Origin: an uncultured Lachnospiraceae bacterium
Lineage (GTDB): Bacteria > Bacillota > Clostridia > Lachnospirales > Lachnospiraceae
Direction of reading: 5' to 3'
DNA: 28,270 nt
NCBI GenBank assembly: GCA_910579225.1
Contig: CAJTTI010000034.1
Coordinates: forward strand, 1-28,270
Part shown: one piece after another, positions 8,657 through 16,337 of the stretch
Position numbering within the stretch: position 1 is the first letter of the stretch
How the letters are laid out: the number at the start of each line of letters is the position of its first letter
The notes under the pieces: model-generated
Database searches by the model: none
What the model was told of the DNA's origin: nothing
The model's input: only the letters and a program-made list of their open reading frames with translations
Program-made: the position numbers and the translations under genes

Positions 8657-9061
8657 ATGAACGAATACAGTAGATATAAGGAAAAAAGCATATATTCAAT
8701 GTCTGGTGCAGAGCAGCTTCTGCTGCTGTTTGATGAGGCAATTAAGCGTCTGATTCGGGCGGAGCAGTCCCTGAAGGACAAGAATTATGGTGATTTTGAA
8801 GATTGCCTGAAGCGGACCACGAGGATTATCCGGTATTTGACGGATATCCTGGATATGAATTATCCCATCAGCCGGGACCTGAGACGCATCTATATATATC
8901 TGGTCTATGATATCAGTGTGGTGAGCGCCGGAAGGGAACGGAGACAGGAAGAGATTGGTCGTATCCGTCATATTCTCTCAGAGCTGAGAGATGCTTTTGA
9001 CGGCGCCAGCAGACAGGTAAATGATATGCATATACCAGTTCAGAGAGAGATCAGAGGATAA
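8657..9061 (+). CDS. fliS: Flagellar export chaperone FliS
   Basis: A 134-residue four-helix chaperone that binds the C-terminus of flagellin in the cytoplasm and prevents early polymerisation. Family features seen: the N-terminal YSRYKEKSIYSMS with the tyrosine-rich tip, LLLLFDEAIKRLIRAE, and LDMNYPISRDLRRIYIYL, which corresponds to the conserved SLD, G-ELA, NL-xLY core, although here the usual glycine-glutamate turn is replaced by PISRDL. In Bacillus, FliS also contributes to the FliW-CsrA switch by binding flagellin. GGAGGATGG sits before the ATG, and the next gene starts 3 bases after the stop. Confidence 0.9.
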   Translation: MNEYSRYKEKSIYSMSGAEQLLLLFDEAIKRLIRAEQSLKDKNYGDFEDCLKRTTRIIRYLTDILDMNYPISRDLRRIYIYLVYDISVVSAGRERRQEEIGRIRHILSELRDAFDGASRQVNDMHIPVQREIRG

Positions 9062-9064
9062 CAT

Positions 9065-9481
9065 ATGGCACAGTCAGATCTGGATATGAAAAAGATGATG
9101 ATCCTCTTCCAGAGACGTTACAATTCTATATATGAAGTCAGCCGGCTGACCGACCAGCTGGCTGATGCCCTTGCGCGGAAGGATGAAGTGTCTATCAGCA
9201 TGGTCCTTGAGATGCGGGCGGAAGAACTGGCGAAATTTGATGAGTGTACCGGGGAGATCTGGGGGATGTGTGCAGGCGCAGACGTGGAGATTGTACAGAG
9301 AATCCGGTTTCTTATCACTTCAGAGCCTGCAGAAGGCGCCGGAGAGAGTCTGGAAGAGAAGAAAATCTATGAAATCAGAAGGAAAACCCAGGCTGTAATA
9401 GATCAGCTGCGTATTCTTGATGAGCGGCTGAACCGGAGAATGGCGGGAGAGAAATCCTATTATAAGACTGCGGCAAAGTAA
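9065..9481 (+). CDS. FliT-position flagellar chaperone
   Basis: A small helical protein of 138 residues, directly after fliS and in the slot where Firmicutes carry fliT, the chaperone for FliD. The sequence is almost entirely charged amphipathic helix (LQ RRYNSIYEVSRLTDQLADAL type heptads, then EIRRKTQAVIDQLRILDERL), as expected for FliT, FlgN and other export chaperones that diverge quickly. No sequence motif identifies it on its own, so the assignment depends on position, size and helical pattern. It has no signal peptide or membrane segment. It is likely cotranslated with fliS (3-base gap). Confidence 0.65.
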   Translation: MAQSDLDMKKMMILFQRRYNSIYEVSRLTDQLADALARKDEVSISMVLEMRAEELAKFDECTGEIWGMCAGADVEIVQRIRFLITSEPAEGAGESLEEKKIYEIRRKTQAVIDQLRILDERLNRRMAGEKSYYKTAAK

Positions 9482-9496
9482 GGGGATGCCGGAATT

Positions 9497-10669
9497 ATGA
9501 ATCAATTGTTAACTGACGGACGCACCATGGAGGGGATCGTATCTTCGATTATCCGCCAGGAACCTCTGCGTCTGACCTACAGCCGTCTCGATTGGGAACG
9601 GATTTATCGGCTTGCGGACTATCATAAGGTAGCTAATATTGTCTATCTGGGAGTTCTCGGTTACAGAGAGTCCTTGCCTGAAAAATGGCAGGGACGCTTT
9701 TTTGAGCGTTATCAGGAGTCGCTGCTGTATGGAACAAATTATAAAGAGTCCGTCCAGGAAGTTTTGGAATGGCTGGATAAACGGAATGTGTCCTGTGTGA
9801 TACTGTTTTCGGAGGTTATGCGCGAGTTTTACCGGATACCGGAAGCAGCGGATACCAGTCCGCTTTCAATCTATCTGAATGAAGGAAGCTATAATCTGGC
9901 GAAAGGATACCTGGTGGATCTGGGGTACGAGGTGGATCAGATCTGTGAAGGACTGGGAGAGCGTTTCAGCCGGGAAGCGTCTGTTTCTGTTATGCTTTAC
10001 TATAAACTTCCTTTTCGTACCGGAAAATATGCCAGAAGTATACAGAAACTGCTGGAGAATGCCTGTGTAAAAGAATCGTATAATCGTATTCGTGTGCTTA
10101 CGATTGAAGGAGAATATCTCTTTCGTATGGCTTCAGCAGTCTATCGGTATGTGACTGACGAATTGACCATACGGGAAGTATTGGAGCTGCAGCTTTATCA
10201 TGGAGTTTTGAGGGACAGGCTCCGTGCAGACAGCATGGCCCGATGGTTGAAAGACTTGCAGATTGATCAACTGTCTGAGAAGCTTCTCAGAATCTCTTAT
10301 ATGTGGTTTGCAGACAGAAAAGATCTGTATTATGACGGACTTCCGGAAAATATGTCTGAATATGATATATTGGAAGAACGGTTGCTCACAAGAGGTATGA
10401 TCAATCATGAGACAGACGAGCAGGCATTAAAGCTGGCGGCTTTAATTCGCAAGGAACTGGATAAGGAGAAAAGGGAAGAGAAGCTGCGTCAGCTCAAAGA
10501 GAAGATCAGAGAACGATGGGAAAATGTGAAGAGAGTATGGAGATGGGTGTTTCCGGACTATCATTATATGGCTTCCATTTATCTGACGCTGGAGAAATTA
10601 CCGGTACTTCTGCCGGTATTCTGGGTGATCAGAGGAGTCCGTCTTCTGGGAAGAGCGATCAGGAAATAA
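9497..10669 (+). CDS. Degenerate nucleotidyltransferase-like protein (NTP_transf_5 related)
   Basis: A 390-residue protein in the fliD operon. Its plan follows the uncharacterised nucleotidyltransferase family PF14907: an N-terminal helical part (DWERIYRLADYHKVANIVY), a core strand-helix segment at 98-145, and the C-terminal FPDYHYMASIYLTLEKLPVL with FWVIRGVRLLGRAIRK that often ends this family. Normal members have a lysine-glycine turn and a DxD catalytic pair (LLKG, then DIDLLV). The equivalent stretch here reads VILFSEVMREFY, then SPLSIYL, so both the KG and the aspartates are gone. It looks like an inactive relative, perhaps a binding or scaffold protein. GGGGATG lies before the ATG at 9497. 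The family identification is by pattern, from memory. Confidence 0.6.
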   Translation: MNQLLTDGRTMEGIVSSIIRQEPLRLTYSRLDWERIYRLADYHKVANIVYLGVLGYRESLPEKWQGRFFERYQESLLYGTNYKESVQEVLEWLDKRNVSCVILFSEVMREFYRIPEAADTSPLSIYLNEGSYNLAKGYLVDLGYEVDQICEGLGERFSREASVSVMLYYKLPFRTGKYARSIQKLLENACVKESYNRIRVLTIEGEYLFRMASAVYRYVTDELTIREVLELQLYHGVLRDRLRADSMARWLKDLQIDQLSEKLLRISYMWFADRKDLYYDGLPENMSEYDILEERLLTRGMINHETDEQALKLAALIRKELDKEKREEKLRQLKEKIRERWENVKRVWRWVFPDYHYMASIYLTLEKLPVLLPVFWVIRGVRLLGRAIRK

Positions 10670-10684
10670 GAATATCCGCATAAT

Positions 10685-10763
10685 AAAAAGGGCTGTCACA
10701 AAACGACAGATTCATGCAATCATATTGTAGAATCGCCGAGTTATGTGACAGACCCTTTATTTT
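10685..10763. terminator. Long imperfect palindrome, probable bidirectional terminator
   Basis: AAAGGGCTGTCACA at 10687-10700 pairs with TGTGACAGACCCTTT at 10744-10758 (one bulged base), with A and T runs outside. The middle also pairs: GATTC with GAATC and CAAT with ATTG, so the whole 80 bases fold as one hairpin. It separates the convergent fliD and csrA operons. Confidence 0.72.
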
Positions 10764-10765
10764 AA

Positions 10766-11026
10766 TTATTCCGTAGCAGTTACTGATTTTTCTGCACTGT
10801 TCTTTTTCTTCAGAATGGATTGAAGTGCGAGAACAGACCCCATATCAGGTGCAGAGGCTTTCTTGTTGCTCTGCTCAACTTCAGATAATTCTTCTCTGAG
10901 AATGGAGATCTGTTTGGGTGCGTCTATTGCAAGCCGAACGCCGTCTCCGGCACACTCAATGATGGTAATACGGATATTATCGCCAATTAAAAGACTTTCG
11001 TTTCTTTTTCGTCGAAGTATCAGCAT
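10766..11026 (-). CDS. csrA: Carbon storage regulator CsrA (translation repressor)
   Basis: An RNA-binding dimer of 86 residues, last gene of the flgM operon. The start MLILRRKRNESLLIGDNI and the C-terminal core AIDAPKQISILREELSEV are diagnostic; the arginine of ILREEL corresponds to the key RNA-contact residue R44 of the enteric protein. I chose the ATG at 11026 because GAGGAAAG lies just upstream; the open frame extends into fliW. In Bacillus, CsrA blocks translation of flagellin mRNA by binding GGA motifs near the ribosome site, until FliW takes it away. The tail after residue 50 (about 35 residues, Ser and Lys rich) is longer than in Bacillus CsrA (74 residues). Confidence 0.95.
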   Translation of the reverse strand: MLILRRKRNESLLIGDNIRITIIECAGDGVRLAIDAPKQISILREELSEVEQSNKKASAPDMGSVLALQSILKKKNSAEKSVTATE

Positions 11027-11036
11027 ATTGCTTTCC

Positions 11037-11501
11037 TCACTCTCCGTCCTGAATGTCAACAGAATCTGTTACAGCAGAAAATGTGCGCAGCTCATGTCGA
11101 CATTCGTAGGAACTGTTCTCCAGTATTACCTGGATGCCCTGGCGGGTATCTGGATTGATGACCAGAGGACATTTCAGATTAACTGTGTTGTCAAGATAGT
11201 TATCATGCACTACACAGATTGAATAGTAGGAAAGTTCTCCGGCATCTTCTGCTCCCAGGCAGGCAAGTTCCTGTGAGGTCAGCCCGGGGGAATAATCAGG
11301 GGCAAGGAAAAAAGGATTGATCAGAACGAATCCAATCTTGCTTTCTTCCACAGAGATCATCAGGAGCATCGAATCATCTTCCTCGTCAAGACTCAGAAGA
11401 AGATATTTCTTCAGATCAGGAAAACCAAATAATCCATCAGAAAATATGATTAGATTCTCCTCCTCATAATCCACACTGCCATAATCGGTCTCTATTGTCA
11501 T
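11037..11501 (-). CDS. fliW: Flagellar assembly factor FliW
   Basis: A protein of 154 residues that binds both flagellin and CsrA; flagellin accumulation releases FliW onto CsrA, so flagellin translation follows its own secretion. Family features: FGFPDLKKYLLL near the start and the late segment DNTVNLKCPLVINPDTRQG followed by QVILENSSY, the strong FliW signature (NLkaPlvIN, G-QVil). I prefer the ATG at 11501 over the GTG at 11513, because AGGAG lies 11 bases before it and only 1-2 bases before the GTG. It precedes csrA by about ten bases. Confidence 0.95.
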   Translation of the reverse strand: MTIETDYGSVDYEEENLIIFSDGLFGFPDLKKYLLLSLDEEDDSMLLMISVEESKIGFVLINPFFLAPDYSPGLTSQELACLGAEDAGELSYYSICVVHDNYLDNTVNLKCPLVINPDTRQGIQVILENSSYECRHELRTFSAVTDSVDIQDGE

Positions 11502-11515
11502 CTTATTAAACACTC

Positions 11516-12133
11516 CTATGTGAATAAATTGATACTTCCGCCTGTCTGCGGACTAAGCGGCGGAACATAATTGAAATCACCCAGGTATTCAAAATGAAGT
11601 TCCGGATACTGGGTAACAATCGTCATCACCATGGGGGGAAGGAAGGTAAGTTCACCTTTTGCCACACGCATCTCCAGAGCGCCTCTCTCTGCAGTATAGG
11701 AAGAACTGGTCTCCATAGAAATATCTGCAGGGGCAACCGACGCCGGTACAGTTGCTGCAACAACCTCTGTATAAGCGGCATCTGATACAGCCATATCCGG
11801 ACTGCCGGATACCAATGCAGAAGCAGCAGAGGACTGTCGGCTGCTGACCTGCGAAGCGGCAGAGGATTGTGCCTGACGGAAAGCAGTCTCCTGTTTGGAG
11901 AGGGTCTGACTTTTTGGCGAGGCAGCTACATTACGCCGGGAAAAAGTCCGATTAATTTTGGTTATATCTTTCATAGGCAGAGTGTTTCTGCCTGCACTGC
12001 GCTGAAACGACATCTGGCGTGCCAGTGCTTTCCTTCTCTCAATATCCACAGAATCCGAACTGATCAGACGGGCGTTCTGTGTATAACTCATGGTACGCAT
12101 AGGTACAGAAGTAATCTTAATTAATTGCTGCAT
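11516..12133 (-). CDS. yviE-position protein (possible DUF6470 family)
   Basis: A protein of 205 residues located where Bacillus has yviE, between flgL and fliW. The N-terminus (QQLIKITSVPMRTMSYTQ) and the C-terminus (GELTFLPPMVMTIVTQYP, then LHFEYLGDFNYVPPL) are the parts that look like a folded, possibly beta-rich DUF6470-type protein; between residues about 65 and 145 lies a Ser/Ala/Gln-rich linker. No catalytic motif is visible. It has a strong GGAGGAG ribosome site and a 35-base gap after flgL. Function in this family is unknown; an assembly or secretion accessory is a reasonable guess from gene order only. Confidence 0.6.
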   Translation of the reverse strand: MQQLIKITSVPMRTMSYTQNARLISSDSVDIERRKALARQMSFQRSAGRNTLPMKDITKINRTFSRRNVAASPKSQTLSKQETAFRQAQSSAASQVSSRQSSAASALVSGSPDMAVSDAAYTEVVAATVPASVAPADISMETSSSYTAERGALEMRVAKGELTFLPPMVMTIVTQYPELHFEYLGDFNYVPPLSPQTGGSINLFT

Positions 12134-12168
12134 ATAGCTCCTCCTTTCCTGAACGGTCGGCAGAGATC

Positions 12169-13308
12169 TTATCTTACGAAATCAAATAAAGAAGAACTCA
12201 TAAGATTGGAACCTACCTGAAGCGCTGCATTATAGGAATACTGATTATTAAACATTTCATAGATGGCAGAATAAGGATCGGCCCCTACGGCGTCAGTATA
12301 CTGTTCTTTTAAAGAATCCATCATCTTGCCCATCTTGGTGTCAAGCTTCTCAAGAAGGTTGTATTTGTTACCGAGATCGGAATAGACGGTGGTAGTTGTA
12401 TGCTCACTCACGATCATGTCCTGCAGGATAACACCCAGATCCTCCACCATATTATCACGGGTATAAGCGGTATTGCCCTCATCCAGGTAGTTATTGATGG
12501 ATTCGATCGCACCGGCAACAAGACCCAGAGGACCTTTTGTCAGTTTCTCCATGATCTCTGCATCAGACATGGCAGGATTGGATTCTTTTACGTGCTGAGA
12601 GGTAAGACCAGTAAGGACATTCATACCTCCGGTGAAGGTATCCAGAAGCGTCTCATGGTCGCGGATATCACCGTATCCAAGGTCCATAAAGCCCTGCTCT
12701 GACATGGCGTCTGCCAGAGTATGCGCAGGGGTGGCAACATTCGGGTCATCTGTTGTAGCATTTGTCAGAGTGAATGCACCATTTTCAAAGGTCATCTCAA
12801 ATTTACTCGTGTAAGAATCTCCAGGAAACTTGTGACTAAACGTCAGTACTGTACCGTCGGAACTCAGGGAGAACGGGGGAGTGCTTACATCATTACCGCC
12901 GTAGACATAAAAGTCCTGATACTGTGCCTGCAGGTCATTCACCATATTGTGCTCTGTCTGGAGCAGCTTGTCGCGGAGAGTGGCCAAAGCGGCATCAGAC
13001 GTGGTGGCATTCCGGGCCTGGATAACAGCGTTCTTCGCATCTTTGGAAAGAGAAGTCTGAATGTCATATGCCCCTTTTTCCTGCTGCTCCAGACGGGCCT
13101 TTACATCTGACAGCAGTGTGGATTTGCTGAGAAGTTCCTGGTGCTGGCTGTCAATCTTTTTCCCTTTATAATAGGAAAGCGGGTTTTCAGCGGCGGATTC
13201 ATACGCCCGGCCGCTGGAAACTTTATTAAAACTTTTATTCAGTCTTAACTGTACGTCATTCATGGAACTGGTATAGTTCCTGTATATGGATGTATTGGTT
13301 ACACGCAT
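12169..13308 (-). CDS. flgL: Flagellar hook-associated protein 3 (hook-filament junction)
   Basis: The second junction protein between hook and filament, 379 residues, exported through the flagellar system. The N-terminus MRVTNTSIYRNY with QLRLNKSFNKVSSGR is the flagellin-like D0/D1 helix signature, and the C-terminus (FNNQYSYNAALQVGSNLMSS, then SLFDFVR) supplies the matching D0 helix. The middle is variable. It follows flgK by 22 bases with GGAGGC before the ATG. Length is slightly above Bacillus FlgL (298). Confidence 0.95.
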   Translation of the reverse strand: MRVTNTSIYRNYTSSMNDVQLRLNKSFNKVSSGRAYESAAENPLSYYKGKKIDSQHQELLSKSTLLSDVKARLEQQEKGAYDIQTSLSKDAKNAVIQARNATTSDAALATLRDKLLQTEHNMVNDLQAQYQDFYVYGGNDVSTPPFSLSSDGTVLTFSHKFPGDSYTSKFEMTFENGAFTLTNATTDDPNVATPAHTLADAMSEQGFMDLGYGDIRDHETLLDTFTGGMNVLTGLTSQHVKESNPAMSDAEIMEKLTKGPLGLVAGAIESINNYLDEGNTAYTRDNMVEDLGVILQDMIVSEHTTTTVYSDLGNKYNLLEKLDTKMGKMMDSLKEQYTDAVGADPYSAIYEMFNNQYSYNAALQVGSNLMSSSLFDFVR

Positions 13309-13330
13309 GCTTTTATTGCCTCCTTTTTCG

Positions 13331-15124
13331 TTAACGTCCGCAGGTTCCGGTACTGTTGATCAGAACATCCAATACCTGGTCCAGAGCAGTCATAAGGCGG
13401 GAAGACGCCTGGTAAGCTGACTGGAACATCATCATGTTGGATGCTTCTTCATTCAGGCTGACTCCGGACATGGAATCACGGGAATTCTGGATTCCGTTCA
13501 ATACGGTTACGTTGGTTTTCAGAGAAAGAGTGTTGCTGTAAGAGTCGTTGGCCAGTACCGTTGACACATGGTTCATAAAATCCGAAAATGTATTGTTTTT
13601 CAAATCGGGATCTATACCTGCGTTCTGCAGAATCTGTGTCAGCTGAGTGCTCTTGTACGGGTAAGTGCTCTTCAGTGCTTCCTCCATATATAATATAGCT
13701 GTATTCGGATTATCTCCGGGGCCACCGGTATTGATATGAACCTTACCACTTACCCAGTCGGCGTTGATGCCGATATTGGCAGCTGTAATGGTAGTACCTC
13801 CGTCTTTTGCAGTCATCAGGTTCTGAGGGATGGTGGCATCATTCGGATTATTGTTGCGGTTGATCGCATTCATAACACCGGCAAAAGAATTGGCCAGGTT
13901 ATCCAGCTGCTCCCTGTAATATTGATAGCCCTTGACTTCCTTGTTGGGTACAAGTTCTGTATTGCCAGATTTCCAGAGCATGTCAAGACTGGCCTGAATG
14001 GAGCCTCCGGTAAGCTGAGCGACGGTTGTTCCGTTATCTGCAGTGCCTGGTGCGATACCTGCAACAGCACCATTTACGATATTGGGGTTTAAGGTAATGG
14101 ATTCCTGTGCTTTGGGGTCTGCAAGATTGGCTTCGCTTCCGGTAATGGTAAGCGTAAAGTTGGCAGGATCCATAATGTTGCCGTTGTTCAGGGTCAGCTT
14201 TCCATAATTCTGCGCTCCGGTTCCTTCTGTACCTTCCACCAGCGTAAGGCGCTGAGTGTTGCCCTGTTCGTCATAGTAGAGCATCTCCACACGCAGGTCG
14301 TCGGGCCATTCCTTCTTGAACATGGGTTTGCCGTTGCTGTCAAGATGATAGGTCTCGCTGAGATCTTCCTTTCCGTTGACATCGACCCCGTCATGAGCCT
14401 GATCTTTGTAATAGGTCACTTCGATGGGGATGTAGCTGGACAGCGTATCCAGAAGGACGTTACGCTCATCCATCAGTTCCAGACTCTGTTGACCCAGAAT
14501 CTGATTTTCTTTAATCCGGCGGTTCAGGTTACCGATCTGTCTCAGAATATCGTTTACTTCCTGGATGGCGCCGTTTTCAGTGGTATTTGTACCATCCAGA
14601 CGCTGGAATTCCTGTTGTTGCGCTTCCGTGATCTGCCGGTCAGACTCGTTCAGTAGATTGGTCAGATGCTGGATCCTGGTGCGCAGTTCACTCTCATAGA
14701 TGGCGTCATTGACTTTTGACGAATCCTGCATATTGATCAGAGAAGAATAGATATCATTAAAAGCGTTCTGGATGCCCTGAATATCAGATTCATCAAATAT
14801 CTTGGCCAGGCTGTCGAGTGAGGTCTGAAGTGCATCTGTGTAGCTGGATTTCTGCATCTGAGTCCGGTATTGGATATCCAGATAGGGATCTCGGATCTGA
14901 GAGACCCGGTCCATTCTTGTACCAAAACCAACGATAATCTCGGACCCGTTCATATAATTGGAAACGGGAGAAGTATAATTGAGACTGGAAGTCTCCAGTT
15001 GCTGTCTTGTATATCCGACGGTATTCATGTTGGCCAGGTTGTGACCGATCACGTCCAGCCGCTTCTGGTTGGCCTGAATTGCAGACAGAGCGGTTGAAAA
15101 ACCGGCAAATGTTGCTCGTACCAT
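13331..15124 (-). CDS. flgK: Flagellar hook-associated protein 1
   Basis: The first junction protein between hook and filament, 597 residues. The N-terminus FSTALSAIQANQKRLDVIGHN followed by LANMNTVGYTRQQ is the rod/hook-type D0 signature (LxxxxAxLDVIGHNLANxxTxGYxRQ). The C-terminus (VSLNEEASNMMMFQSAYQAS and RLMTALDQVLDVLIN) is the classical FlgK end. The length is in the normal range. GGAGG lies before the ATG. It is preceded by flgN, its usual export chaperone. Confidence 0.96.
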   Translation of the reverse strand: MVRATFAGFSTALSAIQANQKRLDVIGHNLANMNTVGYTRQQLETSSLNYTSPVSNYMNGSEIIVGFGTRMDRVSQIRDPYLDIQYRTQMQKSSYTDALQTSLDSLAKIFDESDIQGIQNAFNDIYSSLINMQDSSKVNDAIYESELRTRIQHLTNLLNESDRQITEAQQQEFQRLDGTNTTENGAIQEVNDILRQIGNLNRRIKENQILGQQSLELMDERNVLLDTLSSYIPIEVTYYKDQAHDGVDVNGKEDLSETYHLDSNGKPMFKKEWPDDLRVEMLYYDEQGNTQRLTLVEGTEGTGAQNYGKLTLNNGNIMDPANFTLTITGSEANLADPKAQESITLNPNIVNGAVAGIAPGTADNGTTVAQLTGGSIQASLDMLWKSGNTELVPNKEVKGYQYYREQLDNLANSFAGVMNAINRNNNPNDATIPQNLMTAKDGGTTITAANIGINADWVSGKVHINTGGPGDNPNTAILYMEEALKSTYPYKSTQLTQILQNAGIDPDLKNNTFSDFMNHVSTVLANDSYSNTLSLKTNVTVLNGIQNSRDSMSGVSLNEEASNMMMFQSAYQASSRLMTALDQVLDVLINSTGTCGR

Positions 15125-15183
15125 ATAGTTTATCCTCCAAAATTAGAATTTATGTGATGGCAGACCGGATGTCTGCCGTGCTG

Positions 15184-15669
15184 TTATCCATAGGTATTGC
15201 GGATTCTGCTTTGGGGGGCGCTGTTCTGACTGAGATTGCCGCCGTTGTCGTAGGCTGCGCCGCCGCCGGAGAAGATCTCCAGTTCGTGAAGCCGTACTTT
15301 CAGAATCTGTTCTGCCGCTTCCCGGGACGTCTGCAGGCGTCTGAGCTGCTGATCCAGTTCCTGAAATACAGGAGACAGGGATTCCGCTTGTTCCGGCGAT
15401 GCCTGCTCCAGTATCCGGCTTAAAGTAAATCCGTCCCACCCAAGCTCTTTCTGAAGCTTGATCCGGTGTTGTTCCAGTCCCCGCAACTTGAGAAGGAGAG
15501 CCTGTTCCTCCTGAATGCAATCGTCAAGCAGTTCGTGACGACGTTCAGATACCGCGGCTGTCTTGATTTCTTCTGTGCGGGCGATACTGGCGGCTGTGGA
15601 AATCAGGTCTTTGATAATCAGAATGTAGTCCTTCAGTGTTTTCGATGGGTCATGTGTTGTCTGGCTCAT
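15184..15669 (-). CDS. flgN: Flagellar export chaperone FlgN
   Basis: A cytoplasmic helical chaperone, 161 residues, normally specific for FlgK and FlgL, which follow it here. The sequence shows three amphipathic helices, with ELLDDCIQEEQALLLKLRGL in the family position (a hydrophobic core after an acidic run) and a conserved GLELQRI-like GLEQHRIKLQKEL. The C-terminal 25 residues are Gly/Asn/Ser rich and probably disordered. The start at 15669 (MSQTTHDPSK) is 14 bases after GGGAG; a four-codon mini-ORF overlaps its ATG. The assignment depends on position plus pattern. Confidence 0.8.
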   Translation of the reverse strand: MSQTTHDPSKTLKDYILIIKDLISTAASIARTEEIKTAAVSERRHELLDDCIQEEQALLLKLRGLEQHRIKLQKELGWDGFTLSRILEQASPEQAESLSPVFQELDQQLRRLQTSREAAEQILKVRLHELEIFSGGGAAYDNGGNLSQNSAPQSRIRNTYG

Positions 15670-15754
15670 GGATGTTTCATAGGCTCCCTTCCGTTGCCGT
15701 TACATACAGAAAAAACTGCCAGGGGCAGATTTCCTGTATTACAATATCTGGTTG

Positions 15755-16048
15755 TCAGTTCAGTCCCAGCAGGCGGCCGGCAATCCGGTCTGCGTCCGGG
15801 CAATAAGTGCCGGCAGATACCTGTCGTCCCAGTTCCTGTACACGCTCCGGACTTGCTCCTTCACTGAGCTGTGCGGCGGCGCTGCGCGACAGAATACGTG
15901 CAAAACTGTCCTCCTGGCCGGTCTGGGTTCTGTGAATGGTAACCGTATCATAATTCCCTTTGGCCTTGCCGGTCTGCGGTGCGCGCCTGTCAGGAGCTGT
16001 GACCGGTGCCCGGTAAGTAGGGCTTATGGTCTGAAATTTAATATTCAT
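15755..16048 (-). CDS. flgM: Anti-sigma-28 factor FlgM
   Basis: The anti-sigma factor that holds sigma-28 until the hook is complete and is then secreted, 97 residues, first gene of the operon. The C-terminus is diagnostic: ERVQELGRQVSAGTYCPDAD followed by RIAGRLLGLN matches the conserved FlgM end (I..L+..V..G.Y.vDa..IA..LL). The N-terminal half is Pro/Thr rich and likely disordered, as usual. I chose the ATG at 16048 because GGAGG lies 8 bases upstream; the open frame runs on without a ribosome site. A sigma-28-like site lies in front of it on the minus strand, which would give the usual feedback control. Confidence 0.9.
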   Translation of the reverse strand: MNIKFQTISPTYRAPVTAPDRRAPQTGKAKGNYDTVTIHRTQTGQEDSFARILSRSAAAQLSEGASPERVQELGRQVSAGTYCPDADRIAGRLLGLN

Positions 16049-16122
16049 TAGTAAGCCTCCTTTCTGGAAATACAAGACAGATATTCTGTCCGAATCAGGC
16101 TCATGTTTTATCACTAACTATA

Positions 16123-16149
16123 TTATCGGCATTTTTTGCAGATGGATAA
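16123..16149 (-). promoter_or_regulatory. Possible sigma-28 promoter for the flgM operon
   Basis: On the minus strand TTAT (16149-16146), a 15-base spacer and GCCGATAA (16130-16123), seven of eight matches to the -10 consensus. It is about 75 bases upstream of flgM, where Bacillus has a SigD promoter. Confidence 0.55.
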
Positions 16150-16264
16150 GGTATCTTGCTGGAATTTTTGGTATTTACGAAAATCAAAAAGAGAAAAACA
16201 GGAACTTCCACTTGCCGTACTGCTTTCGGAGGAGTATAATATGTTTAAGTATACACAGATGTGC

Positions 16265-16291
16265 TAATGTTCTTGTGAAATACGTCGATAT
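16265..16291 (+). promoter_or_regulatory. Possible sigma-28 promoter for the FliK-like operon
   Basis: TAAT at 16265-16268, a 15-base spacer and GTCGATAT at 16284-16291, preceded by C as in the consensus CTAAA. It sits 47 bases before the ATG, the best-spaced candidate in the window. Confidence 0.65.
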
Positions 16292-16337
16292 ATATAAATT
16301 GAGATAGAATTTATAAAAGACAGAAGCTGGAGGATAT

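Noticed and set aside
13769..13776. Exact GCCGATAT inside flgK on the antisense strand
   Set aside because: No acceptable -35 at 14-16 bases and no gene downstream; best read as coding sequence of flgK.
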